A stretch of 64,000 nt of DNA from JBBQWR01 sp038210495 (GCA_038210495.1 JBBQWR010000023.1:1-64000); one strand, 5' to 3'. Positions 37,494-46,060 are shown, numbered from the stretch's first letter. A program made the numbers and translations. The notes: generated by a model not told the origin, from the letters alone.

Positions 37494-38321
37494 TTAAGAG
37501 GCTGGCGTCTTGACGCATGCGCCAACGAGACCTTCGAAGGCCGCCTTCGAGTGCCGCAGCAATTCGCGATAATCGGTGGCTTCGATTTCCGGGCCCATCA
37601 ACTCGACATCGTAGTCGCCGTCGTAACCAACCGATGTGAGAGCGGAGATCACCTCGGCCAAGGGGATCGTCCCGCACCCCAGGCGGGCGCGATTTTGCTC
37701 CTGATCGATGGCCGTATGTCCATCAGCCAAATGCACGATAGCAATCCGCCCCGCGAAGCGCTCAAGCTGGGCGAGCGAAGCTCGATCGGCGCCGAAATGA
37801 TATACGTCAAACGCCAATTGCACGTGGGAGCTTCCCACCGCGTCCATCATGGCCAGGGCGTCGGTCAGCGTAGTCAAAAACGTCCATTCGGCGGCGCAAG
37901 ACGTATTCATCGGCTCGATGGCCAGGATCACGCCGGCTCGCTCGGCCACGGGCGCCACTTCGCGCAAGGCTTCGAGCACCAATCGGCGAGCGTGGTTGTG
38001 CGTGTGGCCCGCACGACCGCCACTATAGACGACGAGCGAGCGAGCTTTGAGAGCCGCCGCCAGTCGCACCGCGTCGATCGCGTCGGCAATACTCTCTCGA
38101 AACGAGCGGCCATCGCTGCCCGTGAAGCCGCCCGCCCAGAGCAGATTCGACACGCTCAGATTGGCGTCGGCCAGGAGTTCGATGCCCTTGTCTTCGCCGT
38201 AGTCGGAAAGCTTTTGCCGCCAGACGCCGATCGCCGGAATCTCAGCCGCGCGATATTCGGCGACGTCTTGGTCAAACGACCAGCGGTAGGTCGTCATCTC
38301 ATTGATCGACAGTCGGGCCAT
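37494..38321 (-). CDS. Sugar-phosphate isomerase/epimerase-like TIM barrel
   Basis: Product of 275 residues beginning MARLSINEMTTYRWSFDQDV. The xylose-isomerase-like (AP endonuclease 2) barrel is shown by ILAIEPMN, LAFDVYHFG, IVHLADGH and YDVELMGPE, whose acidic and His residues bind the metal. The likely reaction is isomerisation or epimerisation of a sugar or inositol derivative. A GGGAG upstream supports 38321; the frame to 38585 runs into the divergent leader region. Confidence 0.83.
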   Translation of the reverse strand: MARLSINEMTTYRWSFDQDVAEYRAAEIPAIGVWRQKLSDYGEDKGIELLADANLSVSNLLWAGGFTGSDGRSFRESIADAIDAVRLAAALKARSLVVYSGGRAGHTHNHARRLVLEALREVAPVAERAGVILAIEPMNTSCAAEWTFLTTLTDALAMMDAVGSSHVQLAFDVYHFGADRASLAQLERFAGRIAIVHLADGHTAIDQEQNRARLGCGTIPLAEVISALTSVGYDGDYDVELMGPEIEATDYRELLRHSKAAFEGLVGACVKTPAS

Positions 38322-38504
38322 CCGTGGTACTCCCGCAGTTCGGTCGGCGCCGTTGCACGCGACGGGGCCATTGGTCGCCCAGTATGCGAAATCGCCCCGC
38401 GCGTGTAAAGAACAGCGATAGAAATGAACAAGCAACAGCATTCCACCCGCCACTCGTTTCCTCTCCCTCTTGCAATCGCCCACGAGCGAAGCCAAAATAC
38501 GAAC

Positions 38505-38579
38505 ATGAGCTTCTTCACCGCGACCCATCTGTTTTGGTTTTTTAGCCCGCCGGGTCGCGGGGCCGGCGCTGGGGTTTAA
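38505..38579 (+). CDS. putative Phe/Trp-rich leader peptide of DAHP synthase
   Basis: A 24-codon frame begins MSFFTATHLFWFF and ends in TAA 38577-38579. Five Phe and one Trp codons fall in the first 13, with TTT TGG TTT TTT consecutive at 38532-38543. It is followed after 25 nt by an intrinsic terminator and then the DAHP synthase start. This is the layout of amino-acid attenuator peptides such as PheL and TrpL. No strong Shine-Dalgarno is seen, which is the main weakness. Confidence 0.62.
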   Translation: MSFFTATHLFWFFSPPGRGAGAGV

Positions 38580-38646
38580 TCCCAAGCCGAGCGACAGTCA
38601 GTCCAAGCCCCGAGATCCGGACAGCCGGCTCTCGGGGCTTTTTTTA
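38548..38646 (+). promoter_or_regulatory. putative transcription attenuator
   Basis: Three mutually consistent structures are visible. An early hairpin pairs 38548-38553 (cgccgg) with 38563-38568 (ccggcg). An antiterminator could pair 38571-38577 (ggggttt) with 38605-38611 (aagcccc). The terminator uses 38605-38614 with 38631-38640. A ribosome stalled on the aromatic codons would open the first hairpin and allow antitermination; one that reaches the stop codon would cover 38571-38577 and favour termination. Confidence 0.6.
38605..38645 (+). terminator. intrinsic terminator before DAHP synthase
   Basis: A perfect 10-bp stem aagccccgag / ctcggggctt with an inner ccgg/ccgg stem, followed by seven T's (38639-38645). 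No upstream gene on this strand needs terminating, because the neighbour is divergent. Confidence 0.85.
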
Positions 38647-38699
38647 TTGCCACCCGCGACCGCACAATCGTTCGTTTCCCATCTCAAAGGAACCTCACC

Positions 38700-39713
38700 G
38701 TGATCGTTGTCATGAAAAAAGAAGCCACCGCCGGCGACGTGAAGCATATGGTCGACCGGATCGAGAGCCTGGGACTCAAGCCGCATGTGATCGTCGGTAC
38801 GGAGCGGACGGTGATCGCTGCCGTCGGGGACGATCGCAAGATGCATAAAGAGTCGCTCGAGAGCGGCTCAGGCGTGGCCGAAGTGCTGCCGATCCTCGCG
38901 CCCTACAAAGTCGCCAGCCGCGAAGTCAAACAGGAGCCGACCGTGGTTAAGGTCGGCAGTCTTACGGTTGGCGGATCGCGGATCGGCGTTATCGCCGGGC
39001 CCTGTTCGGTCGAAAGCGAGGAGCAAATTGTCGCCTGCGCGAAAGCCGTGAAAGCGGCCGGCGCGACGGCCCTGCGCGGCGGAGCGTTCAAACCGCGCAC
39101 CAGCCCTTACAGCTTTCAGGGCCTCAAGCTCGAAGGGCTACAAATGCTGGCCACCGCGCGCGATGCCACGGGCCTGGCGATCGTCACCGAAGTCGTCGCC
39201 AGCGAGGATATCGAGCTTGTGGCCAAGTACGCCGACGTGCTTCAAATCGGCGCCCGCAACATGCAGAACTATCGCTTGCTCGAAGCCGCCGGCAAAGTGG
39301 ATCGGCCCGTGTTGCTCAAGCGTGGCCCCAGCGCCACGATCGAAGAGTTGCTGCTGGCCGCCGAATATATTCTCAACGGCGGCAACAGCAATGTGATGCT
39401 CTGCGAGCGCGGCATTCGCACGTTCGAGGGGCACACGCGGTTCACGCTGCCACTGGCCACGGTGCCGTATCTGCACGTCAAGACGCATCTGCCGGTCGTC
39501 GTCGATCCGAGCCACGGCACGGGCCATAGCTACCTCGTTCCAGAGATGGCGGCCGCCAGCGTTGCGGCCGGCGCCGACGGACTGATCATTGAAGTGCATC
39601 CCGATCCGGAGCGAGCCGCCAGCGACGGGTATCAGTCACTGAACTTCGAGCAGTTTCAGACTACGATGCAACTCTGCCGTAAAATTGCCACGGCGCTAGG
39701 CAAGGAATTTTAA
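38700..39713 (+). CDS. aroF: 3-deoxy-7-phosphoheptulonate (DAHP) synthase, type I beta
   Basis: Product of 337 residues from GTG 38700 behind AAAGGA. Residues 1-70 resemble the ferredoxin-like regulatory domain of Thermotoga-type DAHP synthases, where Phe/Tyr bind. The catalytic barrel has VIAGPCSVESEEQ, LRGGAFKPRTSPYSFQG, QIGARNMQNY, LKRGPSATIEE and VVDPSHGTGH. It condenses PEP with erythrose 4-phosphate as the first step of the shikimate pathway. The leader upstream suggests attenuation in addition to feedback inhibition. Confidence 0.95.
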   Translation: MIVVMKKEATAGDVKHMVDRIESLGLKPHVIVGTERTVIAAVGDDRKMHKESLESGSGVAEVLPILAPYKVASREVKQEPTVVKVGSLTVGGSRIGVIAGPCSVESEEQIVACAKAVKAAGATALRGGAFKPRTSPYSFQGLKLEGLQMLATARDATGLAIVTEVVASEDIELVAKYADVLQIGARNMQNYRLLEAAGKVDRPVLLKRGPSATIEELLLAAEYILNGGNSNVMLCERGIRTFEGHTRFTLPLATVPYLHVKTHLPVVVDPSHGTGHSYLVPEMAAASVAAGADGLIIEVHPDPERAASDGYQSLNFEQFQTTMQLCRKIATALGKEF

Positions 39714-39771
39714 GTCGCAATTGACCGGCAGCCGTGTTCGGCGACAATCGCCTTCAGAAGCTATCCGTCCC

Positions 39772-39814
39772 GGGCGCCAGGGGCTAGGGCGCCTCGCCGA
39801 AGCCCCGGAGCGTG
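39772..39814 (-). repeat. GAAGCCCCGG repeat family, copy 4
   Basis: gggcgccaggggctagggcg then cctcgccgaagccccggagc. Its 3' end overlaps a possible GTG start (39812) of the next gene. Confidence 0.7.
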
Positions 39815-39835
39815 GTTTTCATTCACACCGCTTCC

Positions 39836-40912
39836 ATGCAAACAATCACCGCGAACACTTTGAATCCCCTGAAACTCGGCAATCTGACGATCGACTTTCC
39901 CGTCGTTCAAGCGGCGTTGTCGGGCTACAGCGACTGGGCGATGCGCGTGATCGCCCGGCGACTCGGCGCCGCGTACACGCTCTGCGAAGTGATGCTCGAT
40001 CAATTCCTGCTGGAAGTTAGTCATACCCGGAAGAATCAAGGCCGGCTCAAAGTCTCCGACGAGGAGCATCCCGTCGGCGGCCAATTGATGGGCGCCAAGC
40101 CCGAGGATTTTGGTCCCGCGGCCCTGCGGCTGGTGTCGGCCGGATTCGACGTGATCGACATCAATTTCGGCTGTCCCGTGAAGAAGGTGCTCGGTCGCTG
40201 CCGAGGTGGATTCTTGCTTAGTCAAATCGACACAGCCCTGGACATCGTCGGCCGCGTGCGAGACGCCGTGCCGCCCGGGATTCCGGTGACCGTGAAGATG
40301 CGCCGCGGCATCGATGACACGGCCGAGAGCCGCGAAAATTTCTTTGCGATCTTCGACGGCGCGTTTACTCGGGGCGTGGCGGCGATCACCGTGCATGGCC
40401 GGACAGTTCAGCAGCGATACATCGGCCCCAGCTCGTGGGAATTTTTGCGCGAAGTCAAACGCCATGCCGGCCCCCGAACCGTGCTCGGCAGCGGCGATCT
40501 GTTCACGGCCCAAGCCTGTCTCGACATGATGAGCTCGACCGGGGTAGACGGCGTGACGGTCGCCCGGGGCGCGATCGGTAATCCTTGGATTTTTGAGCAG
40601 GCGCGAGCGCTCGCCGCCGGTCAGCCGCTTCCCGAGCCGCCGAGTTTGTTCGAGCAGCGGAACGTGATCGCCGAGCATTACCGGCTGTCGGAGCAAATCT
40701 ACGGCGCCGAAGTGTGCGGCCGCCAAATGCGCAAGTTCGGCATCAAATATTCGAAACTGCATCCGCGTTCGCAAGAAGTTCGCGATGCGTTCATCGCCGT
40801 CCGCCAGGCAGGCCAATTGCGCGACGTGCTTGAAGCGTGGTATGGGGAGGATCTGCCGGGCCGACATCCAACGGCGGACATCGACGAGACGGCGGACTGC
40901 GAAGTCGGCTAG
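39836..40912 (+). CDS. tRNA-dihydrouridine synthase
   Basis: Product of 358 residues. The FMN-barrel signature is DVIDINFGCPVKKVLGRCRGG (catalytic Cys near residue 113), with VTVKMRRGID, ITVHGRTVQQRY and TVARGAIGNPWIF typical of DusB-like enzymes. It reduces uridine in tRNA with NADPH. ATG 39836 matches the family; GTG 39812, eight codons earlier inside a repeat copy with GGAG nearby, is the alternative. Confidence 0.93.
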   Translation: MQTITANTLNPLKLGNLTIDFPVVQAALSGYSDWAMRVIARRLGAAYTLCEVMLDQFLLEVSHTRKNQGRLKVSDEEHPVGGQLMGAKPEDFGPAALRLVSAGFDVIDINFGCPVKKVLGRCRGGFLLSQIDTALDIVGRVRDAVPPGIPVTVKMRRGIDDTAESRENFFAIFDGAFTRGVAAITVHGRTVQQRYIGPSSWEFLREVKRHAGPRTVLGSGDLFTAQACLDMMSSTGVDGVTVARGAIGNPWIFEQARALAAGQPLPEPPSLFEQRNVIAEHYRLSEQIYGAEVCGRQMRKFGIKYSKLHPRSQEVRDAFIAVRQAGQLRDVLEAWYGEDLPGRHPTADIDETADCEVG

Positions 40913-40923
40913 GACGAAAACCT

Positions 40924-40997
40924 AGAGCCGCGCACGAAAGTAAACGGGGTGTTTTGCGACGGCGCCCAAAACTAACGCTTACTTCGTGCGTGGCTCT
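40924..40997. terminator. long palindrome between convergent genes
   Basis: agagccgcgcacgaaagtaa (40924-40943) pairs with ttacttcgtgcgtggctct (40979-40997) with one mismatch and one bulge. A nested gttttg/caaaac stem is at 40951-40956 and 40967-40972. It lies exactly between the stops of the converging dihydrouridine synthase and queG genes, so a bidirectional terminator is likely, though there is no long T run. Confidence 0.65.
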
Positions 40998-41009
40998 ATC
41001 GGGGCACTT

Positions 41010-42041
41010 TCAAACTGCACGGTCATCGTACTTCTCAAGAGCCCAAGCGCAGGCCTCTCGCACGAGCGGCTCGACGTCGCTGAGTCCCCGGCTGAGCGCG
41101 TCGATGGCCGGTGGATGCGGGCGGTTGCCCAGGATAATCGCGGCATTGCGCAGCAGCCCACGTCGTTTCGCCCGCCATATCGGCGAATGGCGGAATCGCT
41201 GCCGAAATGCGTCATCATCCATGGCAAACAATCCCGCCAAGTCGACTGGATTCATTGGCTCCGATGGCGAAAACGCCGGCTCATCGGCCAGCGGCGCATG
41301 ATTGTTCCAAGGGCAAACATCTTGGCACACATCGCAGCCAAATAGCCAATCCCCAACCGCTGGTCGCAGTTCTTCGGGAATAGCGTCGCGCAGTTCGATC
41401 GTCAAATAACTAATGCACCGCCGGGCGTCGAGAACATACGGCTGAACGAAGGCTTGCGTCGGACAGGCATCCAGACACGCCGTGCATGTGCCGCAATGAT
41501 CGGTTTCGTGCGCCGCGTCGTATTCCAAATCCAGATCGGTGAGCAAGGCGGCGAGAAAGAACCAGCTACCGAGTCGCTTGTTGAGCAATAGCGTGTTTTT
41601 GCCGATCCAGCCCAGTCCGGCTATCTGAGCGAACTCGCGCTCCAAAAGCGGCGCCGTATCGACGACGCCGCGCACGCTGGTCCCCGGCGCCTGTTCACGC
41701 ACAAAATCGGCGAGCTTGTTGAGCCGGTCGCGAATCAGATCGTGATAGTCGGCGCCCCAAGCGTAGCGAGACACGCGACCCTGCCCGGGCTGAGTCGCCG
41801 CCGGATCGGCCGTGCGATAGTTCATCGCCAGCATGACGACGCTGCGCGCCCCATCGAGCACATGCGCGGGATGCTTATAGGCATCCGCCCGATCCGGCAG
41901 CCATTGCATCTGGCCGGCATAGCCGGCGGCGAGCCACTCATCGAACCTAGCGGCGCCCGGTGGCTCGGCGACCGGACAGACTCCGGCCAGGGCGAATCCC
42001 AATCGCCGAGCTTCCTCTTTGATTTCCGTGCTTAGCGACAT
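41010..42041 (-). CDS. queG: Epoxyqueuosine reductase QueG
   Basis: Product of 343 residues. Two 4Fe-4S cluster motifs are seen: HCGTCTACLDACPTQAF (~182-196) and, with CISYL near 207, CDVCQDVCPWN (~232). GLGWIGKNTLLLN and GRVSRYAWGADYH are cobalamin/substrate-site landmarks. It reduces epoxyqueuosine to queuosine in tRNA. Start ATG 42041 follows the family; the longer frame to 42179 overlaps the divergent gene. Confidence 0.95.
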   Translation of the reverse strand: MSLSTEIKEEARRLGFALAGVCPVAEPPGAARFDEWLAAGYAGQMQWLPDRADAYKHPAHVLDGARSVVMLAMNYRTADPAATQPGQGRVSRYAWGADYHDLIRDRLNKLADFVREQAPGTSVRGVVDTAPLLEREFAQIAGLGWIGKNTLLLNKRLGSWFFLAALLTDLDLEYDAAHETDHCGTCTACLDACPTQAFVQPYVLDARRCISYLTIELRDAIPEELRPAVGDWLFGCDVCQDVCPWNNHAPLADEPAFSPSEPMNPVDLAGLFAMDDDAFRQRFRHSPIWRAKRRGLLRNAAIILGNRPHPPAIDALSRGLSDVEPLVREACAWALEKYDDRAV

Positions 42042-42143
42042 TGGCTCGAATGTTTGACCCGCGCGTCCGGCCTGTTTAGTGTAAGGATAACTCCAGTCGG
42101 GCCGGTTAACACACCATGATCTTGCTGCTTTGAGAGGACGAAC

Positions 42144-42875
42144 ATGAAAACGGCGACATTCAACAGGGCGATTTGGCAAGCTATTCTTCGCGGGACTCTA
42201 GCCGGCTGTCTGCTAGCGGGACTCGCGGTGATCGGACCAACGGCGGCGGTCGCTGGGGGCGGAACTCACGGCGGTCATGGAGTTGGAGTTGGCCGCTCCA
42301 CCTGTGCAAATCGCGGTGGGCTCTCTCTATTGGGCTCATCGGTCGGGGGCGGACTCGGGTTGGGGCTGCACGACAATCCTAACCTCTGCGGCAATTTCGG
42401 CGGCGGTAATTTCAGCGGTGGCAATTTTGGATGCAATGGTTTTCGCGGATCGTGCTGCGGCAGTGGCTTCGGCGGATACGGCGGTGGAGGATGGGCTTGC
42501 GGCGGCGGCATTTTGGACGATGGACGAAACGACATCCCCTACTTCTCGCTCCATCCGCCGGTCTACTACAGTTATCCGATCGCTCGAACGTATGGCTACA
42601 GCCCGTTTGCATATCCACCCTATGTCATCACGCCGCCAGTCGCTGACGACACGGGTCCGGCGGAGATCATCAATCCCTATGTGCCGCCGGCCGATGACAA
42701 GGCGCCGGCCAATAAATCTCCCGGCGACAAAACACCAGTCAAACCGGCGCCGAGGGTTAAGGCAGCCGGCGCGAAGACGGCCCAGACCGCGGATACCTTC
42801 GGCGGCAGCGACAAATCGATGACGATCGTCAATCCGTTCGTGACAGCGGAAGTGGCCAGCGACGCCAGCAAGTAG
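42144..42875 (+). CDS. Secreted Gly-rich protein of unknown function
   Basis: Product of 243 residues with GAGAGGA before ATG 42144 and a signal peptide (LAGCLLAGLAVIGPTAAVAG). A Gly/Cys/Asn-rich centre (FGGGNFSGGNFGCNGF) precedes a Pro/Tyr segment and a Lys/Pro tail. Two similar short motifs, IINPYVPP and IVNPFVT, close the two halves. The family is not recognised; it is probably a surface or envelope protein. Confidence 0.75.
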   Translation: MKTATFNRAIWQAILRGTLAGCLLAGLAVIGPTAAVAGGGTHGGHGVGVGRSTCANRGGLSLLGSSVGGGLGLGLHDNPNLCGNFGGGNFSGGNFGCNGFRGSCCGSGFGGYGGGGWACGGGILDDGRNDIPYFSLHPPVYYSYPIARTYGYSPFAYPPYVITPPVADDTGPAEIINPYVPPADDKAPANKSPGDKTPVKPAPRVKAAGAKTAQTADTFGGSDKSMTIVNPFVTAEVASDASK

Positions 42876-42884
42876 TCATTGCCC

Positions 42885-43038
42885 TACATGGCCGCGGCAT
42901 CCTGCTGCGCCGTATTTTGCTGTAATTTGTGCGGCAACAGCCGGGCGCCGGGGCTGGAGGCGCTTCGCCGAAGCCGCAGATGCCGCAGTCAATCTAATGT
43001 CACTAAGCACGGCGCAGCAGGATGCCGCGGCTATGTAA
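42885..43038. repeat. palindrome-ended repeat unit (GCCGCGGCATCCTGCTGCG family), copy 1
   Basis: Outer arms 42885-42910 and 43014-43038 are inverted 25-mers with one mismatch (tacatggccgcggcatcctg ... caggatgccgcggctatgta). The 154-bp unit encloses copy 5 of the GAAGCCCCGG family (42943-42980). A second unit with the same ends is at 63864-63973. It looks like a non-autonomous mobile repeat. Confidence 0.75.
42943..42980 (-). repeat. GAAGCCCCGG repeat family, copy 5 (degenerate)
   Basis: gggcgccggggctggaggcg then cttcgccgaagccgcaga, nested within the palindrome-ended unit. Confidence 0.55.
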
Positions 43039-43181
43039 CCTGCGGCTCCACAAAAACCGATCTGGACACGCCACAGCAAAACGCTACCCTGTGCGTCCCT
43101 TCTTTGCCAATCGGTCTGCGCGCATTCGTCGCGCGGATGGCTGGCAATCTGGCGAAATTGTTGGCGGAAAGGAGTCTGCCG

Positions 43182-44327
43182 ATGAAGCGGCCGTTTGGCC
43201 TGATCGTTGTGCTGCTGATTGTCGCGGGATGCCGCGCGCCCGCGCCGCCGAACGATCCGTTTCTGTACCGCTCCACGATTCCGCCCCCCGGGACCATCAC
43301 AGGGCCAGTGGGTCCAGCGGGTAGTCAACCGTATTACAACCCGGGCTCGGCGGGCGCTCCGCTGATTTCGCCGGGCGTGCCCGTCACGCCTGGCGCGATG
43401 CCTCCGCCCGGAGCGGCGCCAATCATCATGCCCAGCTCTCCTGGCGCCACGCCGCTCAGTCCCGCTGCGCCCGGCGATCAACGCCTCGGGCCCCCCGGCG
43501 GGTTCAATTACCAGAGTTCGCGGCAGCCGGCAGCGCCCCTAAACGACACTGCGATCGCGCCAGCCGTGAACTGGCAAGCGCCGGCGACAGTACCGACCGT
43601 TAGCATTACTAACAAGACTCCAGCGACAGCGGCGCCAATTTCTAACGAGCCCAGCGTCGTGCGGATCGTCGAGCCGTCCAGTTCAGACACGGCGGCCGCT
43701 CCCGCCAAACTCAGTTCGCCCACGGCGCAACAACTCGCCAATCCGCTGCCCACCGGCGATCAAGCCAGCACGGAAATGCCGGCCACGATTTCCGGCCGCA
43801 CGGTCCTCAGCGCGGGGTTGCCGCCCAGTGAACCTCCGACGTCCATCGCACCCACTAATGCGGTTGCCGTCGGTTCTCAGCAACAGACGGCGGAACGGCC
43901 CATCGTGCCCGAGATCACCGACCTGCCGCCGCATGGCGCCGATCCGGGAAGCTCCTCCGCCCCGTCGGACGCCGCGCTGTTCGAAAAGGCGCAGCCAGGC
44001 GCTCCTCCACCGGGCAAGTCGCCAGCCGCTCACACGACCGCGCCGGGCGACCGCGCGGGAACCACATACGGCTACGATCCGCAGTACAAGTCGCTGCAAG
44101 GCAAATTGGAATACTCCGTCACCGCTCGCCGCTGGCGGCTGCGTTATATGCCAACCGATGGCCCGGTGGACGAGTACGGGGGCAGCGTGATCTTGTCCGA
44201 CGCCAGTCAGTTAAACGGCCTGGAGCCGGGCGATTTCGTCTCGGCGCAGGGCTCGATTACGGCAGCGACCGCCGGCGCCGGCAGCCTAGCGCCCCTCTAC
44301 ACGCTTGAGCGCATCAAGCGGCAATAG
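43182..44327 (+). CDS. Pro/Ala-rich lipoprotein
   Basis: Product of 381 residues. AAGGAG eight bases upstream fixes ATG 43182; the open frame back to 42879 is repeat DNA. Signal and lipobox: LIVVLLIVAGCRAP. Residues ~20-300 are low-complexity Pro/Ala/Ser. The last ~80 (YKSLQGKLEYSVTARRWRLR, then SVILSDASQLNGLEPGDFV) form a compact beta domain, perhaps OB-like. Function is unknown. Confidence 0.75.
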   Translation: MKRPFGLIVVLLIVAGCRAPAPPNDPFLYRSTIPPPGTITGPVGPAGSQPYYNPGSAGAPLISPGVPVTPGAMPPPGAAPIIMPSSPGATPLSPAAPGDQRLGPPGGFNYQSSRQPAAPLNDTAIAPAVNWQAPATVPTVSITNKTPATAAPISNEPSVVRIVEPSSSDTAAAPAKLSSPTAQQLANPLPTGDQASTEMPATISGRTVLSAGLPPSEPPTSIAPTNAVAVGSQQQTAERPIVPEITDLPPHGADPGSSSAPSDAALFEKAQPGAPPPGKSPAAHTTAPGDRAGTTYGYDPQYKSLQGKLEYSVTARRWRLRYMPTDGPVDEYGGSVILSDASQLNGLEPGDFVSAQGSITAATAGAGSLAPLYTLERIKRQ

Positions 44328-44509
44328 CCGTTGTTTCGCGCCGGTTCGCCACGCACCGCTCATTCCAGCGAAATACGGTTCTTGCGTGCTCCCTCAAAGT
44401 TTTGGCGCTGATTTTGCGCAATTCGCTTGACGGCCAGCGCAGCCTTGGATGGAATGGGAGATAACCGGTCAGTGGGGGCTCCCGACCGAAATCGCCGACA
44501 GGCCGATTC

Positions 44510-45862
44510 ATGAATTTTCTCGCCGCCGACTATGAACCGCGATTGGTTCACGTCGATCGACATGGTGATCGACCGGGCGAGCGGCGCGGCTTCTCGTTGG
44601 TCGAAATCATGGTCGCCACGGCGATCAGTCTGCTCGTCATGGGGGCCACCGTCGCGTTATTTGGGCTCGTCTCCGAGCGGACCACGAGCGCCCGCGGCGG
44701 CATCGATCTCAGCGTGCGGCTGCGGGCTGCGGTCGAACGACTGCGGCGCGATCTGTCCGGCCACACGGTGACGACCACTCCCTGGCAGGCGCCCAGCCAA
44801 GGCGACGGCTATCTGGAAATCGACAAATCGCTCCCGTTATCCGGCGGCCAAGATAAACAGGGCCTGTATGGATATGTGAATGATGTGCTCACCTTCACGA
44901 CGCGAGCGAAAGACGCGCCCTTTCAAGCTCGCGCCACGAAGAACGGCGTTACCAAAATCATGGAATCGCAATACGCGGAAGTCCAATGGTTTGTGGCCCA
45001 GCCGCGCGACAGCCACGGTGGAATTCAAGCCAATGCCGCCGCCGACCCAAAGACGTACAACCTCTATCGGCACATGCTCCTCGTTCGGCCCGATTTGGGA
45101 ACGATCCCATTCAACGACCTGGCGTCGGCGGTTTTCAACGACGACGGCTCGTCGTCAATTATTCTGAATACGGATGCGTCGATTCACTACGACTATAATT
45201 CAGGATCTTACATAGCCAACTCCCTATCCGATTTGACGTACCGGGATTTTCGATTCAACCACAACGGCGCGTTTTATCCGTTTTTGTTTGATTCCGGCTA
45301 TCCCGGGCCTCTACCGGAAGGCTCGGCCAATTTCCGATACGGCGAAGATGTCGTCTTGTCCGACGTGCTCAGCTTCGATGTGAAATTGTGGGATCCCCTG
45401 GCGGAAGTAAAGCAAGACGGCAGCGGACGATCGCTTGTCCCCAGCGATCCCGGCTACGGCAGCGGCACGTCGATGTCGCCGCAAGTGTTCGGCGCCTATG
45501 TCGATCTGAATTACGCCAACGCGCCGAATGCCAGTTACTTCTCGGGCGCCTATTATGGCGCCGGTCGAAAATCCAACTTGGTGAATCCGAACGGACCCTG
45601 GACTTACGACACATGGGCAAATGGCTACGAATACTACAATGGAAGCCCCTTTTCCACCAACGTGACCTACGGGAAAACCGCAAACGCCACCAATGGTTTT
45701 GCCGTTAACGGGACAACGGGAGTCGGCGACTCGACGACGAGGTCGACCAGCCCGCCCTATCCCGTCCCGCTCCGGGGCCTGCAAATCAAAGTCCGGACCT
45801 GGGATCGGGGCACCCGCCAAGTGCGCGAAGCGACGATCACCGAGTCGTTCGTTCCCGACTGA
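44510..45862 (+). CDS. Type IV prepilin-like protein (PulJ/GspJ-like)
   Basis: Product of 450 residues. The N-terminus carries a class III pilin signal, RRGFSLVEIMVATAISLLVM, cleaved after the Gly and followed by the pilin helix. The rest is a large extracytoplasmic domain (LRAAVERLRRDLSGHTVTTT), as in minor pseudopilins of the GspJ type but longer. The start is uncertain, because the 26-residue leader before the cleavage site is long for a prepilin. Confidence 0.8.
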   Translation: MNFLAADYEPRLVHVDRHGDRPGERRGFSLVEIMVATAISLLVMGATVALFGLVSERTTSARGGIDLSVRLRAAVERLRRDLSGHTVTTTPWQAPSQGDGYLEIDKSLPLSGGQDKQGLYGYVNDVLTFTTRAKDAPFQARATKNGVTKIMESQYAEVQWFVAQPRDSHGGIQANAAADPKTYNLYRHMLLVRPDLGTIPFNDLASAVFNDDGSSSIILNTDASIHYDYNSGSYIANSLSDLTYRDFRFNHNGAFYPFLFDSGYPGPLPEGSANFRYGEDVVLSDVLSFDVKLWDPLAEVKQDGSGRSLVPSDPGYGSGTSMSPQVFGAYVDLNYANAPNASYFSGAYYGAGRKSNLVNPNGPWTYDTWANGYEYYNGSPFSTNVTYGKTANATNGFAVNGTTGVGDSTTRSTSPPYPVPLRGLQIKVRTWDRGTRQVREATITESFVPD

Positions 45863-46004
45863 TGGTTGACGTCGCCTCAGCGGCGCCACTGTGACGGTAC
45901 GGGCGGCAACGGCCGAGAGACCAGCCGAGAGAATCCCCTCTGCAAGACGCCGCGAAAATCGGGCGTTCGCCAGTCTTAACTAACTTGCGATGGTCTGCCC
46001 CGAT

Positions 46005-46060
46005 AGTACCGGAGGTGGGACTTGAACCCACACAGCCTTGCGGCTACTGGATTTTGAGTC
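46005..46060. repeat. left attachment site: 3' half of tRNA-Leu
   Basis: 56 bp identical to 61430-61485. It corresponds to the anticodon loop through the 3' end of tRNA-Leu(CAA) but lacks the 5' half, so it is not a working tRNA. It marks the left junction of the integrated element. Confidence 0.93.

Noticed and set aside
38461..38500. Promoter TTGCAA-N18-AAAATA for the attenuator leader
   Set aside because: Weak -10 match, and it would start transcription at the leader ATG with no room for a 5' leader; not strong enough to list.
42277..42822. Alternative frames in the Gly-rich gene
   Set aside because: Repetitive GC-rich codons open several frames; only the 42144 frame has a signal peptide and ribosome site.
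42879..43181. N-terminal extension of the lipoprotein gene
   Set aside because: It translates two nested repeats; the lipoprotein signal and AAGGAG site place the start at 43182.
46005..46060. A second tRNA-Leu gene
   Set aside because: Only the 3' half is present; the D arm and 5' acceptor strand are missing, so it is an attachment-site remnant.
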